Of a DNA stretch of 64,000 nucleotides, positions 1-11,219 are shown piece by piece (position 1 is the stretch's first letter; each line of letters begins with the position of its first letter). The position numbers and the translations under genes were made by a program. The stretch spans positions 5,828,001 to 5,892,000 of the forward strand of contig JANTQA010000033.1 of assembly GCA_027625915.1 (NCBI GenBank). Direction: 5' to 3'. A model generated the notes under the pieces. That model was given only the letters and a program-made list of their open reading frames with translations. It had not been told where the DNA came from and did not search any database. The DNA is from Anaeramoeba flamelloides. Lineage: Eukaryota; Metamonada; Anaeramoebidae.

Positions 1-687
1 GTTGACACAAAGCACCTTACCGTTGAGGGAAACAAAACAGGGATCGCACTTATCAACATTGACAAATCTGGTGACAACTCGATTGTGATCCACACAGGAG
101 CAAATTCCTTGTTGTCTACAAAGCATTTACAAGAAGCCCGTGAAACATTACTGTCGTCAAAGGTTGTCGTCACCCAATTAGAAATCGATCCTTTGGTTGC
201 CCTTGAGGCAATGAAAATTGGCAAAGAAGGTGGCGCATTTACAATCCTAAACCCTGCCCCAGGGCTCAAGAATTTGCCCGAAGGCATTTTAGAGGCATCG
301 TCCCTAGTCTGCCCAAACGAAACAGAATGCGAAATCATTAGCGGTATCCCCGTTACCGATCTCGAGTCAGCTAAAAAGTCTGCACAAAAAATCCGTCAAA
401 TGGGCGCTTTAAATGTTGTTGTCACGCTAGGATCAAAGGGATGCGTTTTGCTCGACCAAAATGAGAACTTTGTGCACTTCCCAGTCAAGGACGAAGTCGT
501 CTGTAAAGACTCTACAGGCGCAGGCGATTCCTTTGTCGGTGCTTTAGCATATGGTATTTCAAAGGGAGTAGATTTAACAACTTCACTGGAACGCGCGGTT
601 ACAGTCGCTACAATATCAGTGCAGAATTTAGGAACACAAACTTCCTTTCCTTCGCGGAAAATTGTTGAAAAGTCTATCAAATTTTAA
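1..687 (+). CDS. RBKS: Ribokinase (PfkB sugar kinase family), 3' part only
   Basis: The reading frame is open from base 1 and stops at TAA 685-687, giving the last ~228 residues; the N-terminal part lies outside the window. Ribokinase phosphorylates D-ribose with ATP in the cytosol, feeding the pentose phosphate pathway and nucleotide synthesis. Seen in the sequence: the NPAP motif near residue 84, the NETE motif near residue 107 (ribokinase-type metal/phosphate site), and the family signature DSTGAGDSF near residue 172, holding the catalytic Asp of GAGD and the anion hole. These are in the family order, and ribokinases are about 300 residues long, so roughly a quarter is missing. Base composition is clearly richer in G+C than the flanking DNA. 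No intron is seen in the visible part. Assignment to ribokinase rather than another PfkB kinase rests mainly on NPAP plus NETE and is fairly secure. Confidence 0.88.
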   Translation, partial: VDTKHLTVEGNKTGIALINIDKSGDNSIVIHTGANSLLSTKHLQEARETLLSSKVVVTQLEIDPLVALEAMKIGKEGGAFTILNPAPGLKNLPEGILEASSLVCPNETECEIISGIPVTDLESAKKSAQKIRQMGALNVVVTLGSKGCVLLDQNENFVHFPVKDEVVCKDSTGAGDSFVGALAYGISKGVDLTTSLERAVTVATISVQNLGTQTSFPSRKIVEKSIKF

Positions 688-872
688 TTTTTTGGAATTT
701 GTTGAATTAACTTTTTAAGGCAACTAATAAAAGAGTAAACTTTTAAGACAAAACTTTTTCATTGTGGATTTTGAGTGTTGGGATTGGTGCTTACCAGTTT
801 TACCAACCAACCCAAATTTATAATTTGAATTAACTTTTTTGTCTCAAGGGCAAAATATTTTTATTGTTTTTT

Positions 873-1353
873 TACTGTAGTCAAAATAAAGCGTGCCAAA
901 AAATTTAATGCGTGTTTCAAAATAAAAAGCGTGTTTTTTTGTTAAAGTTGACCTATACATTAACCAATCAAAGAAACCAATAATAAACCCTAAAAAAATA
1001 TGGTACTGGTTTCTTAAAGTTCTATTATTTAAAAAGAAATTCTAAAAATGAAGGATCAAATTGGAAAATTTATCTCAGAAAATAGAGTAAATTTTTGATG
1101 AAATTTTAATCATAAAAAAAACAAACAATTTCAAAAAAATTGAGAATATTATGGAAAATTTTCAACTATTTGCATGAATAATTTAAATTTTACTGAAAAT
1201 AACCAGACCTTTACTTTCAAAATTTATTTGTACTTAGGTATACTATTTAGTAGTAGATTGGACGTTGCCTTTGTATAAGAATAAAAAAAAGTAGGGATAA
1301 TATTTTGAAACACGGATTATAGTTGTTGTGCACGCATTATTTTGATCACTGTA
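873..1353. mobile_element. Tc1/mariner-type miniature element (family T2, copy 1)
   Basis: The element is ~480 bp. Left end reads TACTGTAGTCAAAATAAAGC and the right end, reverse-complemented, reads TACAGTGATCAAAATAATGC. They match over about 24 bp and are bounded by TA, with CWGT termini as in Tc1/mariner elements (TA target duplication). No transposase frame is seen, so it is non-autonomous. Related copies lie at 43636-44659 and, in reverse, 46255-46490; an end fragment is near 52183-52260. Confidence 0.6.
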
Positions 1354-1648
1354 CTTTTTTTGATTTTTGGCTTTGGAATGAAACAAACACAGCATTTTCA
1401 TTTTGGTTGTTAACAAAAATATACAAATTTAAAAAAAATAAAAAGTGATTTTTTGATAAATTTACAACACAATAATTTTACAAACTTTGTGCTGCTGTTT
1501 CATGATTTGTGAAAAGTGTTACAGTTGTTTCCATTATTTGTGAAAACTTGAAAAACGAGAGTAAAAAATAAAAATTTTATATTGCTTCAAACACTCTATT
1601 AAACCAGTACAGGTGCTTTAGAAAATATATTCACAAAAATTAATAAAC

Positions 1649-2768
1649 TTAAGGGATCAGTCTTCTACGACAACAAGGCAAATTTTTAAAATATGTAATT
1701 GGTGGTATTCCCTACTTACAAATTTTGTAGATCCCAAGTGTCAAAAAATTCTGATCGACTAAGAAAGCCATAAAAGAAAATTAGTTTAATGAGATCAATT
1801 TTTTTTTTCATTTTTTTGGAAAAAGAATACTATTCAATTCATTTTTTTTCTCATAATTTAACAATTTTTTACCTCTTTTATTGATATTTTGATCATTATT
1901 ATACTACAACATTACTTTTTTACTAGTAATATTAATATAAAGATTTTTTTTCTTTTTTAAGAGAAAACTTTTGGTTAACCTAAAAATTGATATATTCAAC
2001 TAATTAAAAAATAATTCTATTTTTTTAATAAAGGTAGTTATAATAATTAAAGTTTTAAAGTCATGTAAAAATGTTACTCAGAAATTTTGTTTTTGTTTTA
2101 AGATAAAATTCTATTTTTCAAAATAAAATTTTCCACAAGATATTTGGGAATTAGTTAATTTTATCCTCAAAATTCTAAATAAATTTTTTTCTGCCAAAAA
2201 TGAAATGAATTGTTATAAGGATTCTTGTGAATAAGACCAAACAATTTTTTAAAAATATTTTCAAAAATGAAAATTTTTTCTGCAATTATTTTTCCAAAAA
2301 CAGAAAAGAACTTTTTTTAAAACATTAAAGAAAAAAATTTTTTTGCATAATAGATCTCAATTTAATTGATAAAATGTAGTTGAGCTTCGACCAAATATAT
2401 ATTTATTGTATCACCTATACCTCAATTAGTTTTATTGGCTAAGATTTGAATTGAAATATTAATCAAAGAAAAAGAAACACAAATAAAAAATTTTCTTTCA
2501 AAATCAATACTTTCCAACATAAAACGAAAAATATATTTTCCCATTTTCAAGAATTAACTTAATTCTTAAACAAAATAATAGGTTACTTTTTTTCGTTTTA
2601 TATTGGAAACATGTAAATTTTGAATTTCAAAAAAGAGACTCAAATTAATAAATTGTTTAAATGAGACTAACTCATCCATTCCAGAAGTCGAAACACAAAT
2701 TACAAAAAAAAAAATTTCAAGATCTTGAACATATTTCATTTTATTTTCAAAAATTACTACTCACTTAA
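1649..2768. mobile_element. TTAA-bounded DNA element (family P, copy 1)
   Basis: This ~1.12-kb block is repeated in inverse orientation at 54033-55189. It starts TTAAGGGATCAGTCTTC and ends ACTACTCACTTAA; its partner ends ACTACCCCCTTAA on the same strand sense. TTAA at both ends is the target duplication of piggyBac and of Sola3 elements. No transposase is readable, so it is non-autonomous or decayed. The similarity breaks off at the TTAA positions, which supports them as true ends. Confidence 0.55.
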
Positions 2769-3829
2769 CTTGTTTTTGTGAAAAAATACTCCGGTTTTTA
2801 TGAAGATTTTTGGTAATAGATATTTGGAAATATATGAAATTGGTGATGCAAAAAAAATACAAATTTCTTTTTAAGGTTTGTATGGATATCATTGAACAAA
2901 CAAAAAATTGGTTTTTTAATTTTCTTATCCAATATTTTTTTTTATCAAAATTTTTTTGAATTGTTTTTCAAAGGTTAATACAAATTTTTAAATTCTGTAA
3001 TTAGTTTCAAAAAAGTATGAACCAAAAATTTTTTTTATAAAGCTAACAATGAAAGTTTTAAAACATTTTTCTATTTAGGAAATCTTCAGCTGTTTTACAG
3101 ATGTTTTTAAAAACTTTTTTATCTGACACACCAACTATAATTTTTTAAAACCCCACAATTCAATCTTTGAAAAAAAAAATTCTTATTAAATAGATCAATA
3201 CAGAATTACAGAATTAGAACTACGAACTAATTAACGTATTTACATTTATTTATGATTTAAATTTCACAACAAAATATAAAATAAATAATCATAACCATTC
3301 CAATCCTTCCATGAAATCTATGATAAACATTAAATTCATTTTCTGTATCATACTTTTCTTTTTTATGAAAGGATTTTATTGTTATATGATAACCTATTAC
3401 AAACCATGAAATTTTATAATAGAACAAAAAATTCACATAGAGAAAATATTAAAATTTAAATTTTTTGCTACAAACTTTCTGAATGTTCAATAATTTTTAA
3501 ATAATTTTCAAATTATTGGAAGATCCTTAATTTCTAAACACCTTAAAATCAAAAGACAAGACCATTTCAAAGAAATAACCAAACAATTTCTTCGATCTTT
3601 GATAGCTTTGGTTTGAGTTTTTACATTTATTTCCTTAACAACAAGTTTTTTTAACAGTCTTTCAAATATGAAATTTCCTTTAAAAAAACCTCTGTCAAAA
3701 TATAAAATGTATATGATACGATATAACAGAAGATTTTTTTTTTTATATTTAACCGAGACAAAAAGTCAATTTCTATGTTTGTCGAATTTCGTGGTAGGCT
3801 TGTATAGGCTGTATGAATTAACCTAAACT
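2769..3829. other. AT-rich spacer, no gene seen
   Basis: About 1 kb of A/T runs and short open frames without recognisable protein similarity. I see no tRNA, no hairpin of note and no clear copy elsewhere in the window. Confidence 0.4.
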
Positions 3830-4760
3830 AAAATTCACAATTTTCCACACAACTAAAACCTTCCAAACAATCACAATAATACAATTCCATTCAAATTCAA
3901 GATAATTTTGATTTTTGTAAAATATGAAAATTATTTTTTCATCTTTTAGTTTTTGTTTTCATTTCATAGTTTTAATTACGTAACACGCTTCGTTCGATCA
4001 AAATTTTTTGAACAATTGATATTATTTTGAAGTCAAGTTGTTCCAAATAGAAGAACTTAAATATAATTAGTTGGTGGTATCTAACCTTTGATCAATCAAT
4101 ATTCCTAATAGAATTTAAACAAATTTGCTAATTTATTTTTTTGTTTTGCTCTCTCCAAAATTTTTAACACACTCCAGATTTATTTGTATTGATAATTATT
4201 TATTTATTGTTTTATGAGTATTGTAATTTATAAAAAAGTGTTAATATTTCAATTAGTGAATGATTCTAATTTGGTAAATCTTCTAGAATTGATTAAATGA
4301 GTTTTTTTTTCAGAAATCGAATTTTGGTGTGTTAAAAATATTAAATTGGGGTTTACATAAATAAAGAATCAAAAAATTGGATATAGGATATATTGCCATG
4401 TTTAAAAAAAAACATTTAATATGTTAAGGAATTAACGACTACCAAGCAGAAGTCTAAGATCAAAATACCTTATTATTAAATGTAGCCACATTAGTGTGAC
4501 ATGGTTCAAATGTCTCTAAAATTTCGAAAGGTAAATTAGTAATATTTGATCATCTCATAAATAAAAAATGATCTCTTGTATTAGTAAAAAACATCCAAGC
4601 ATTTTGAGAAAAAAAACTAATTTTGGCCACATAATTAAAGGTCAAATTATCAATATTCAGAATCAAAAGTTGCAAAATATCTTTCAAAAAAATGTTACAA
4701 AAATAAATAATAGCTAAAAATTTCATTTTTTAAAAAATTAAAATAATTAACCAATAGATT
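3830..4760 (+). repeat. Interspersed repeat (family S, copy 1)
   Basis: Parts of this stretch recur in the same orientation: 3830-4290 resembles 37620-38370 (shared landmarks are the phrase TTTTTAACACAC and GAAGTCAAGTTGTT), and 4420-4760 resembles 51575-51900. The copies differ by many substitutions and small indels, so the family is old. A piece near 4310-4400 also resembles 41590-41690. No coding frame or clear ends are visible, so the class is unknown. Confidence 0.5.
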
Positions 4761-4796
4761 TTTTTGACAATTTATTTCTGTAATTTCGAAATATAT

Positions 4797-4998
4797 TACA
4801 GTCAGTTTCACTTTTAAGACACAAAATTTCTACGAAATTTAAGGCACAAAAAAAAATCTCAAATTAAGGCACAAAATTTAAATTCTAGTAAAAATAAATT
4901 GTAAAAAAAAAAATTCCAAATTTTGTGCCTTAATTTGTGATTTTTTTGTGCCTTAAATTTCGTTGAAAGTTTGTGCCTTAAAAGTGAAACTGACTGTA
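4797..4998. mobile_element. Palindromic TA/CAGT miniature element (family T1, copy 1)
   Basis: A ~200-bp near-perfect palindrome that opens TACAGTCAGTTTCACTTTTA and closes with the reverse complement, AAAGTGAAACTGACTGTA. The arms carry repeated GGCACAAA words and meet at a short A/T centre. TA boundaries and CAGT ends fit Tc1/mariner. Non-coding. As single-stranded DNA or RNA it would fold into one long hairpin. Confidence 0.75.
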
Positions 4999-5271
4999 TA
5001 AATCTTATTCTACAATAAATTATTACATTTTTATTAATGATCTTATTTAAAAATTGTTTATATCTAATTTTTTTTATAATTCCTTTTCGAAATCTAAAAA
5101 TAGAAACCCAAAATAATAGTATTCCATGTAATTAATAATTACTATTTAGAACTTCCAAAAACAATTATTTTTATAATTGTTTAATTTCAAAGATTAACTT
5201 AATAATTATCAACATAAAAACACCAAAAAATGATTAGTTTTATTTTCTTTTTATAAAACTATTCGTAGCCT

Positions 5272-5472
5272 TACATTCAGTTTCACTTTTAAGGCACAAA
5301 CTTTCAACTAAATTTAAGGCACAAAAAAATCTCAAATTAAGGCACAAAATTTGGAATTTTTTTTTTTACAATTTATTTTTACTAGAAATCGAATTTTGTG
5401 CTACAATTTGAGATTTTTTTCAAGCCTTATTTTTCGTTGAAAGTTTGTGCTTTAAAAGTGAAACTGACTGTA
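5272..5472. mobile_element. Palindromic TA/CAGT miniature element (family T1, copy 2)
   Basis: Same ~200-bp palindrome as at 4797-4998, only 273 bp downstream. It begins TACATTCAGTTTCACTTTTA (the CAGT end is slightly changed) and ends CTGACTGTA. No gene lies between the two. Confidence 0.72.
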
Positions 5473-6589
5473 ATTGATTTTTTAAGTAATTTGACCTATT
5501 GTAAACTAATAACATTTACACCCAATTACAACATACTTTGGTTATATATAAATCTTTGGTACTTTAACACCTTAAAGAGGGAAATATGAAGTTATTAAAT
5601 TTGTGTCTTGATTTTCAAGGAGTTTCTAGAAACAGTCCATTGAAGACTGTTTACTCAATGTAGCCCCCCAATAGAAAATGAAGACTCAATTTTAGGAGAC
5701 AGCTAACAAAATGAGAATTGGAAACCTATTTGAAATTACATTAGGAACATTGTTCGACTAAATGATAGAGATAGTACAAACTAATTTTATTTGGTTATGC
5801 AATTTAAAGGTAATTAATTTTTACCTAAAAACAATCATTCCAAAAAAAAAAAAAATATTATAAAAAACAGATTATTTAGAGAAAAGAGGAAATGAAAATA
5901 AAAAAATGAAAAAAAAAAAAAAAATGATTTACTTATTTTTTAAAAATTAATATTATTTATTATTTGAATGAAATTCTATTATTGTGATTCTTTTATTTCT
6001 TTTAACGGTATTGATTGTCTGAAATAAGGTGTATTTTTGAAAAATTCCCTTATTATAATTCTATTTTTAAAAAACAAATAAATTAGAAAAATTCCTTTTT
6101 AAAATATTACGGATTTCAATTTTTTTACTAGTTTTTACTTGAAGAGTTGGATTTATTCTAAAAAAAATAATTTTAATAACACTTTTAAAGTTTAATGTTT
6201 ATACTTCTTTAATTTTTTCTTTTAATATATCTGAAAATTTATTAAGTGCTTGTTTTACTTCCTTAATTGATAATTATAATTACATATCAATAAATATATG
6301 ATTATCAATTGAACCGATTTTGAAATTGATGAACATGGTTTTTCATAAATTCGTAGAATTTTTTTTTCAAATACGAGAATTTTATTTATAATACAAGTTA
6401 AAGATAAAATCTAAAATACAATTTTAGTTTTAACAGTAAAACTGAAACATTATTATTTACCCTTATTTTGAAAAAAAATCAATATTTTTCACATTCAAAT
6501 AACTAATTTAATGTATAATAGTGAAAAAAATACCAGACATGAAAAAAATCCTTGCTGAGATTATTAATTGTGAATATTAGGAAAATTTC
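5473..6589. other. Spacer, no gene seen
   Basis: Mostly A/T-rich. A slightly more complex patch at about 5600-5800 contains no open frame longer than a few dozen codons and no RNA signature that I recognise. Confidence 0.35.
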
Positions 6590-8330
6590 TTTATAATTTC
6601 TTTTATTTAAAATCAAAAACTTTTTTGTTTTAAAAATCATCCTTTTATAATTATAACCCACTCACTTATGAGAAAATTGATTAATGAAATAACTGGGGTT
6701 TAAAACATCATTCATTTTTTTTTTTTTTTATTTTTGAAGAGAGAAAATTGCTTTTCTCCTGTGTGCCCTAATTTCTAAACTTTTTTTTAGAAATTTTGTT
6801 AAAGAACCACAAATTTTATTATCACTTACTAATGATAATATATATGATGAATTCTTTTTATTAATAATATCGGAGATATTATTAATTTTTTTATTTTTTC
6901 AAAAAATTCAGATATCCAGATTTTTTCGATTTATTTTATAGGCCGGACAGTCCCATAAAAAATGATCGAAATCTTCAATGATATCAATATTTAACTTTTC
7001 TTTACATAAATCACAATTTTTATTTTTTATTTTTACTTGTTACATAAGAGTACCTATTTAAACAATTAGTAAAATTTCGAAATTTTAGAATTGTTTTTGA
7101 AGTTTCCAGTTTAAATATTTTTGTTGTTTGAAATTGCAATTTTGTTGTTTTATAATTTTTAGATATTGTTGAACTTTCCAACTAGGTGAATTTTCCAATT
7201 CGGTTAATCGAAAAACTTTTAATTCTAAATCTAATAATTTTAATCCCTTAGTGTGCCAATTAATATTTTCATTTTCCAATTTTCGAAAATTTAGTATTGT
7301 TTTTAATTGTTTTAAATTTAAGAAATCTAATTTTTCTATCAATTTATATTTTCTTCGGTATACTTTTAATCTAGCGGGATCAATTTTTGCTTTAGTTTTA
7401 TAAATTAATCGAGGTGAATGGATATTAATTTGTAAGAAATTTGTGACTGATTTATTGATAAATCTATCAATTCTTTCAAATTCATTTTGTTTCAAATCAA
7501 ATATTTCAAGACCATAATAAAGTTGACTTAAAATGAGAGATTTGAAAGAAGTTATTTTGACTCCATTGTTGAGTTTATTTTGTTGAAACAATCGATTAAG
7601 TGTTTCCAAGGACTTTTCTACTTTTTTTGAAATTATATTCAAGATGTGTGTTTTTTTCTAACCAAATCCCAAGATAAAAAAATATCTTTTAATTCTTTTT
7701 TTATATTTGGTTTTTTTTATTATGTGGGTTCATCCCGAATCTTTTTATTATTTCAAAAATCCTTTCTAAATTAATTTCTTAGAGAGATTAATGAGCATTT
7801 CATAATAAGAATAAGATCATCTGCATACATTTGAACATGAACAGCTAAAGTTTTTAACTTTTCTAGTAGGAAATGAGATATAAATGCGAAGAGAATTGGT
7901 GATAAGGGATCTCCTTGATAAACTCCAATTCCTTCTTTTTTGTAATATCTCAAGAGCCAATTTTTAATTGTTTCAAAAACATCATTCATTCATCAAAAAA
8001 AAGAATACAAATTATCAATTTTTCCAAATTCTTGCAAACCTCGATAAAACTCCATAGTTTTTCAAAAAAAAGTTGATCTACTTTGGGTTATCAACCAATT
8101 ACCCGAGAATTCAATAGAAACCCCACTTTAACGAACTTTAGGTGGGTTGATTACTTGGTTCATGAAAAATTTGGATATTTATCAAAAGGATTTGATTTAA
8201 AAAATTTACAATTATTAACAATTTTCCAAAAATTCACAATTAAAAACCTTGTCAGGGTTTTTTTCACTATTATAACCAAAAAAACCCTTATCAAAAGCAG
8301 ATAGAATATATTTCATAAAAATTTGGTATC
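6590..8330 (+). repeat. Interspersed repeat (family R, copy 1), split by a LINE
   Basis: The outer parts, about 6590-6716 and 7976-8330, match copies at 60290-60690 and 63185-63600 in the same order. Shared landmarks are CACTTATTAGAATGA-like sequence, then TTCCAAATTC, then AAAAGTTGATCTACTTTGG, then AAAAGGATTTGATTTTAAA. In this copy a LINE sits between the landmarks. The right part gives a chance open frame at 8083-8304, rejected as a gene because the other copies do not keep it open. Confidence 0.6.
6717..7975 (-). mobile_element. 5'-truncated LINE (non-LTR retrotransposon), LINE-B
   Basis: Read on the minus strand, it starts inside the reverse transcriptase with the motifs QGDPLSP and YADD (7771-7975). 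It continues through the conserved LINE region with SPRLIYKTKAKID (about 7390-7430), and ends in a zinc-knuckle-like stretch, CDLCK...DHFLWDCPAYK (about 6940-7020). The A-rich 3' tail appears as a T run at 6717-6731. It is flanked by a perfect 15-bp target duplication, AAAACATCATTCATT, at 6702-6716 and 7976-7990. Several frames are used, so it is dead. The duplication shows a genuine target-primed insertion, here into a family-R repeat. Confidence 0.9.
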
Positions 8331-9321
8331 ATTTTTTTTTTTTTAACTTGTTGTCATATTACAGCATCTATCTTACTCTTCAATCATATACTTGGGGTTG
8401 AAATCAATTTCCAAGGTAAACAACTTGGTTATGAAAAAAAATTAGGGAATTTACTAGTTCATTTATGATTTTCTCAATTTTCAAGTCAATTGACCTCACA
8501 CGAGGGTGAATAAAATAAAGTAATTTCAAATAATAATTGATGATTACATATTGTTAAAATTTAAAAATAGAGTTTTCTTTTGAAATTTTTGTCATCTGAA
8601 AAAAATTTTTCTCCCCATCAAAATTCAAAATGTACCTTAAAAGTGGAACTTATTGTATGTAAAAGTTTATTCCGCTTGATTTTAAAGTATTCTTGAGTTT
8701 TTAAAAAGTATTTAAAACTACATTTCAATTTATTTAGGGTGAAAGTGAAATAAGAGTAAAAAAGCATTTAAAAAAATCTCCTGTTTATATTAGGAAATTC
8801 AATAATTTTTCTGATCATATTCTTTTTAATTTTATTTTCTTTCGAAAATGGTTTCAGAAAGTGTAGATGTTTGTTAGGTTGTAATATATTGTATTTCAAG
8901 TTCCCAACTAACATAAAATTCAGGGGTTCCTTAAACTTCAAAATCTAACAAAAAATATCCCCAGAATTTATGACAATTTTTTACCTTAATCCTCTCATCA
9001 ACCAATGAATCAATAATTTCTAGCTGTTGTTTAAATTGATTTAACCTATAAATAAACAAGTAGCTTCCGTGAATTCATTCATTATCACTCGTTAATGTTA
9101 AATTATCATTTAATAATCGTTTGAATCATAATTTCTCATTTTTTTTCTTTTTTTTTCCAAAAAAATCTATTTGTTCCAAAAAATATTTCTTTATATAAAA
9201 TCACGAATAAAAAGAACACAACAAAAACAAAGGTAAAAACATTAACAATAAAAAACTAAACACCAAAACAATAACAAACGTAAGAACAATTATCATCGTG
9301 TCCTAACATAACAAAGCGAAT
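8331..9321. other. Spacer upstream of the LRR gene, with half of a T1 palindrome
   Basis: No gene is seen. A worn half copy of the T1 palindrome is recognisable at about 8600-8655 (ACCTTAAAAGTGGAACTTA). The last ~250 bp before the LRR gene are A-rich with many ACAA words and probably hold its promoter and leader, but I see no defined TATA or initiator element. Confidence 0.4.
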
Positions 9322-10242
9322 ATGACACAAAGAAAACAAAAAAAAAACAATGAAAAAAACGAAAACCAAAATGATCTTACATATGAAAAAATGTTAAAGG
9401 CTCACTTCCAAAAATGTAGCAAAGAAAAAGAAAAAAACAAAAGTCTAAATTTAAGTGAAAGAAGGCTTGTAAACTTACCGATCCGAGCTGCGCTCAAGAG
9501 CAAAGGGGTGATCGATTGGTGGAGGATGGTAAGTGATCTTGATTTGTCTGGCAACAAATTGGATTCCCATTCGATCCCGACTGAATTCCAAGAACTAAAA
9601 TCATTAAGGAGTCTCGAATTACACCATAACAATTTCCATGAGATCCCACGGGTGGTCTTATCTTTGGATCAGCTGCGTTTCCTGGGTTTTTCAAACAACC
9701 AGCTGAGCGTGATCCCAAACGATATTCAAAAGATGTCTCAGCTATATGGGCTGTCGCTTGCAAATAACAAATTGGGTTCAATAGCGCCCCTGTGTCGTGT
9801 GCGAACACTTCGCTGGCTGTCCCTTGATTCCAATTTGATCACGCAAATACCAAGGCTGATCAAAAACATGAAGCTTTTGGAGTGCCTTTATTTGAGGCAC
9901 AACAAAATCCGTTCAATACCACAGGAACTTAACAAATGTAAAGAATTACATGAGCTATGCTTGTCATACAACCAAATTACGGAAATCAAAAATGGTGTCT
10001 TCGTTTTCAACTCTCTCAAAATCCTTGACTTGTCTGGTAACCCCATCCAATCGCTCCCTCAAGAAATCCAAAATTTAAAGCTTGATTTCCTTGCAATCGA
10101 GGATTGCCTTTTGACAAGCAAACCAAACAATTTATCATCGCTAACAATCATTGACGACCAAAACCCGTATTTGTCTTTATTAGACTTAACTCAAAGCGAA
10201 ATAGATTTTGATCCTCAAAAGGTTGAATGGAAAGAATTTTAA
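9322..10242 (+). CDS. Leucine-rich-repeat protein, 306 aa
   Basis: A single-exon gene ending in TAA. After a Lys/Asn/Glu-rich N-terminal tail (residues 1-40) come about eight tandem repeats with a ~23-residue period, residues ~70-260, of the form LxxLxLxxNxLxxIP. Examples are LYGLSLANNKLGSIP-like (~140), LECLYLRHNKIRSIP (~185) and LKILDLSGNPIQSLP (~231). This is the SDS22/Ras-suppressor type of intracellular LRR, a curved binding surface for another protein. No signal peptide or membrane segment is present, so it is probably cytosolic. There is no kinase, GTPase or other catalytic domain, so the partner and pathway cannot be told. The ATG at 9322 is preceded by A-rich sequence and is the first in frame. 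G+C content is clearly higher than in the flanks, supporting a real gene. Confidence 0.9.
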   Translation: MTQRKQKKNNEKNENQNDLTYEKMLKAHFQKCSKEKEKNKSLNLSERRLVNLPIRAALKSKGVIDWWRMVSDLDLSGNKLDSHSIPTEFQELKSLRSLELHHNNFHEIPRVVLSLDQLRFLGFSNNQLSVIPNDIQKMSQLYGLSLANNKLGSIAPLCRVRTLRWLSLDSNLITQIPRLIKNMKLLECLYLRHNKIRSIPQELNKCKELHELCLSYNQITEIKNGVFVFNSLKILDLSGNPIQSLPQEIQNLKLDFLAIEDCLLTSKPNNLSSLTIIDDQNPYLSLLDLTQSEIDFDPQKVEWKEF

Positions 10243-10614
10243 TGGAATCTTGCTTGAATTTGAATTAGGTCTCGTTTGAATTGAAATATTCTCTTTTATT
10301 AATACAGGGATTTTCAAAAAGATGTGACAATTTGAAAGAGGACCAATATGAAAATCCTCAAAAAATGTGACAAAAAAGTTTTTAATGGTATCTAACAAGC
10401 AGTTAATACACCCCTTATATGGCTGTTTTTTTGAATTGTTGTGATAACTTTTTTTTACATCACCTTTTGAAAACAGATTTATTTTAACCTTTTATTTATT
10501 TTGTTTTTTTTGTTTTTTTTGATTAATGCAATTTGAATGAAAGATAAAGATATATTTATTTCCTTATTTATTTATTTTTTTTTTATCTTTTTTTTTTTTC
10601 ATTACAAAGTAAGC

Positions 10615-11185
10615 ACTAAAAGTTTACGTGCTTGCCGTTAGGTTTTTTTTAATTTAAGAAATAAACCGAAAATTTATTTAATTTTCCTTTTATTTCTAAA
10701 GTAAAAAAATCGCCGTTAGGTTTTCCAGAATTTAAAAGAAAAAAAAAAATCTTTGATTTTACTCAATTCTTAAAAATTCTGAAAAAGTTAATGGGCGTTT
10801 TTTGGGGGTTTTCTGTATTTGTCCGTCAAGTGCCTAGAGTGCCTTGATTTTACTTAATTCTAATGAATTGTGGAAAACTAAATGAAAAATATCTAGTTTT
10901 TTTTTAAATTTCTGAAGTGTTCTAGGTTTTATTGAAGTTTTCTCTTTTATTTGTTAAGTGTTCTTGGTTTTTTTGAGGTTTTCTTTTTTATTTCAAAAAG
11001 TAAAAAAAACCTAGAACACTTCACAAATAAATAGAAAACTCAAAAAAAACCAAAAGGAAAATCTAATAATTTTCCAAAAAACAGAAAACTCAAAAAAACC
11101 TAACAGTGCTTTTTTATAATTTGGGAAATAAACAGAGCATTTCTTAAATTTTGTTTTTATTTCTTTAATTAAAAAAAAAACTAAT
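10615..11185. repeat. Cluster of short modular hairpins (H1)
   Basis: A dense run of short inverted repeats built from recurring words: CCGTTAGGTTTT, GTTCTAGGTTTTT, GAGGTTTTCT, AAACCTAGAACACTTCAC and a palindrome centred on AAAATCTTTGATTTTA. The same words, in different order and strand, form clusters at 30640-31260 and 50085-50640. No coding potential. Origin unknown; nested tiny palindromic elements are one explanation. Confidence 0.6.
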
Positions 11186-11219
11186 GAAACCACCAATTTG
11201 GAGAATTCATCAACTTATT

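Noticed and set aside
396-680. Minus-strand frame opposite ribokinase
   Set aside because: Shadow of the real ribokinase frame, which carries all family motifs.
8083-8304. 73-codon frame with good-looking residues
   Set aside because: Lies in interspersed repeat R; the copies at 60480 and 63380 do not keep the frame open.
10615-11185. Hairpin clusters as a CRISPR array
   Set aside because: The words are irregularly spaced, vary in orientation and lack uniform spacers; the genome is eukaryotic.
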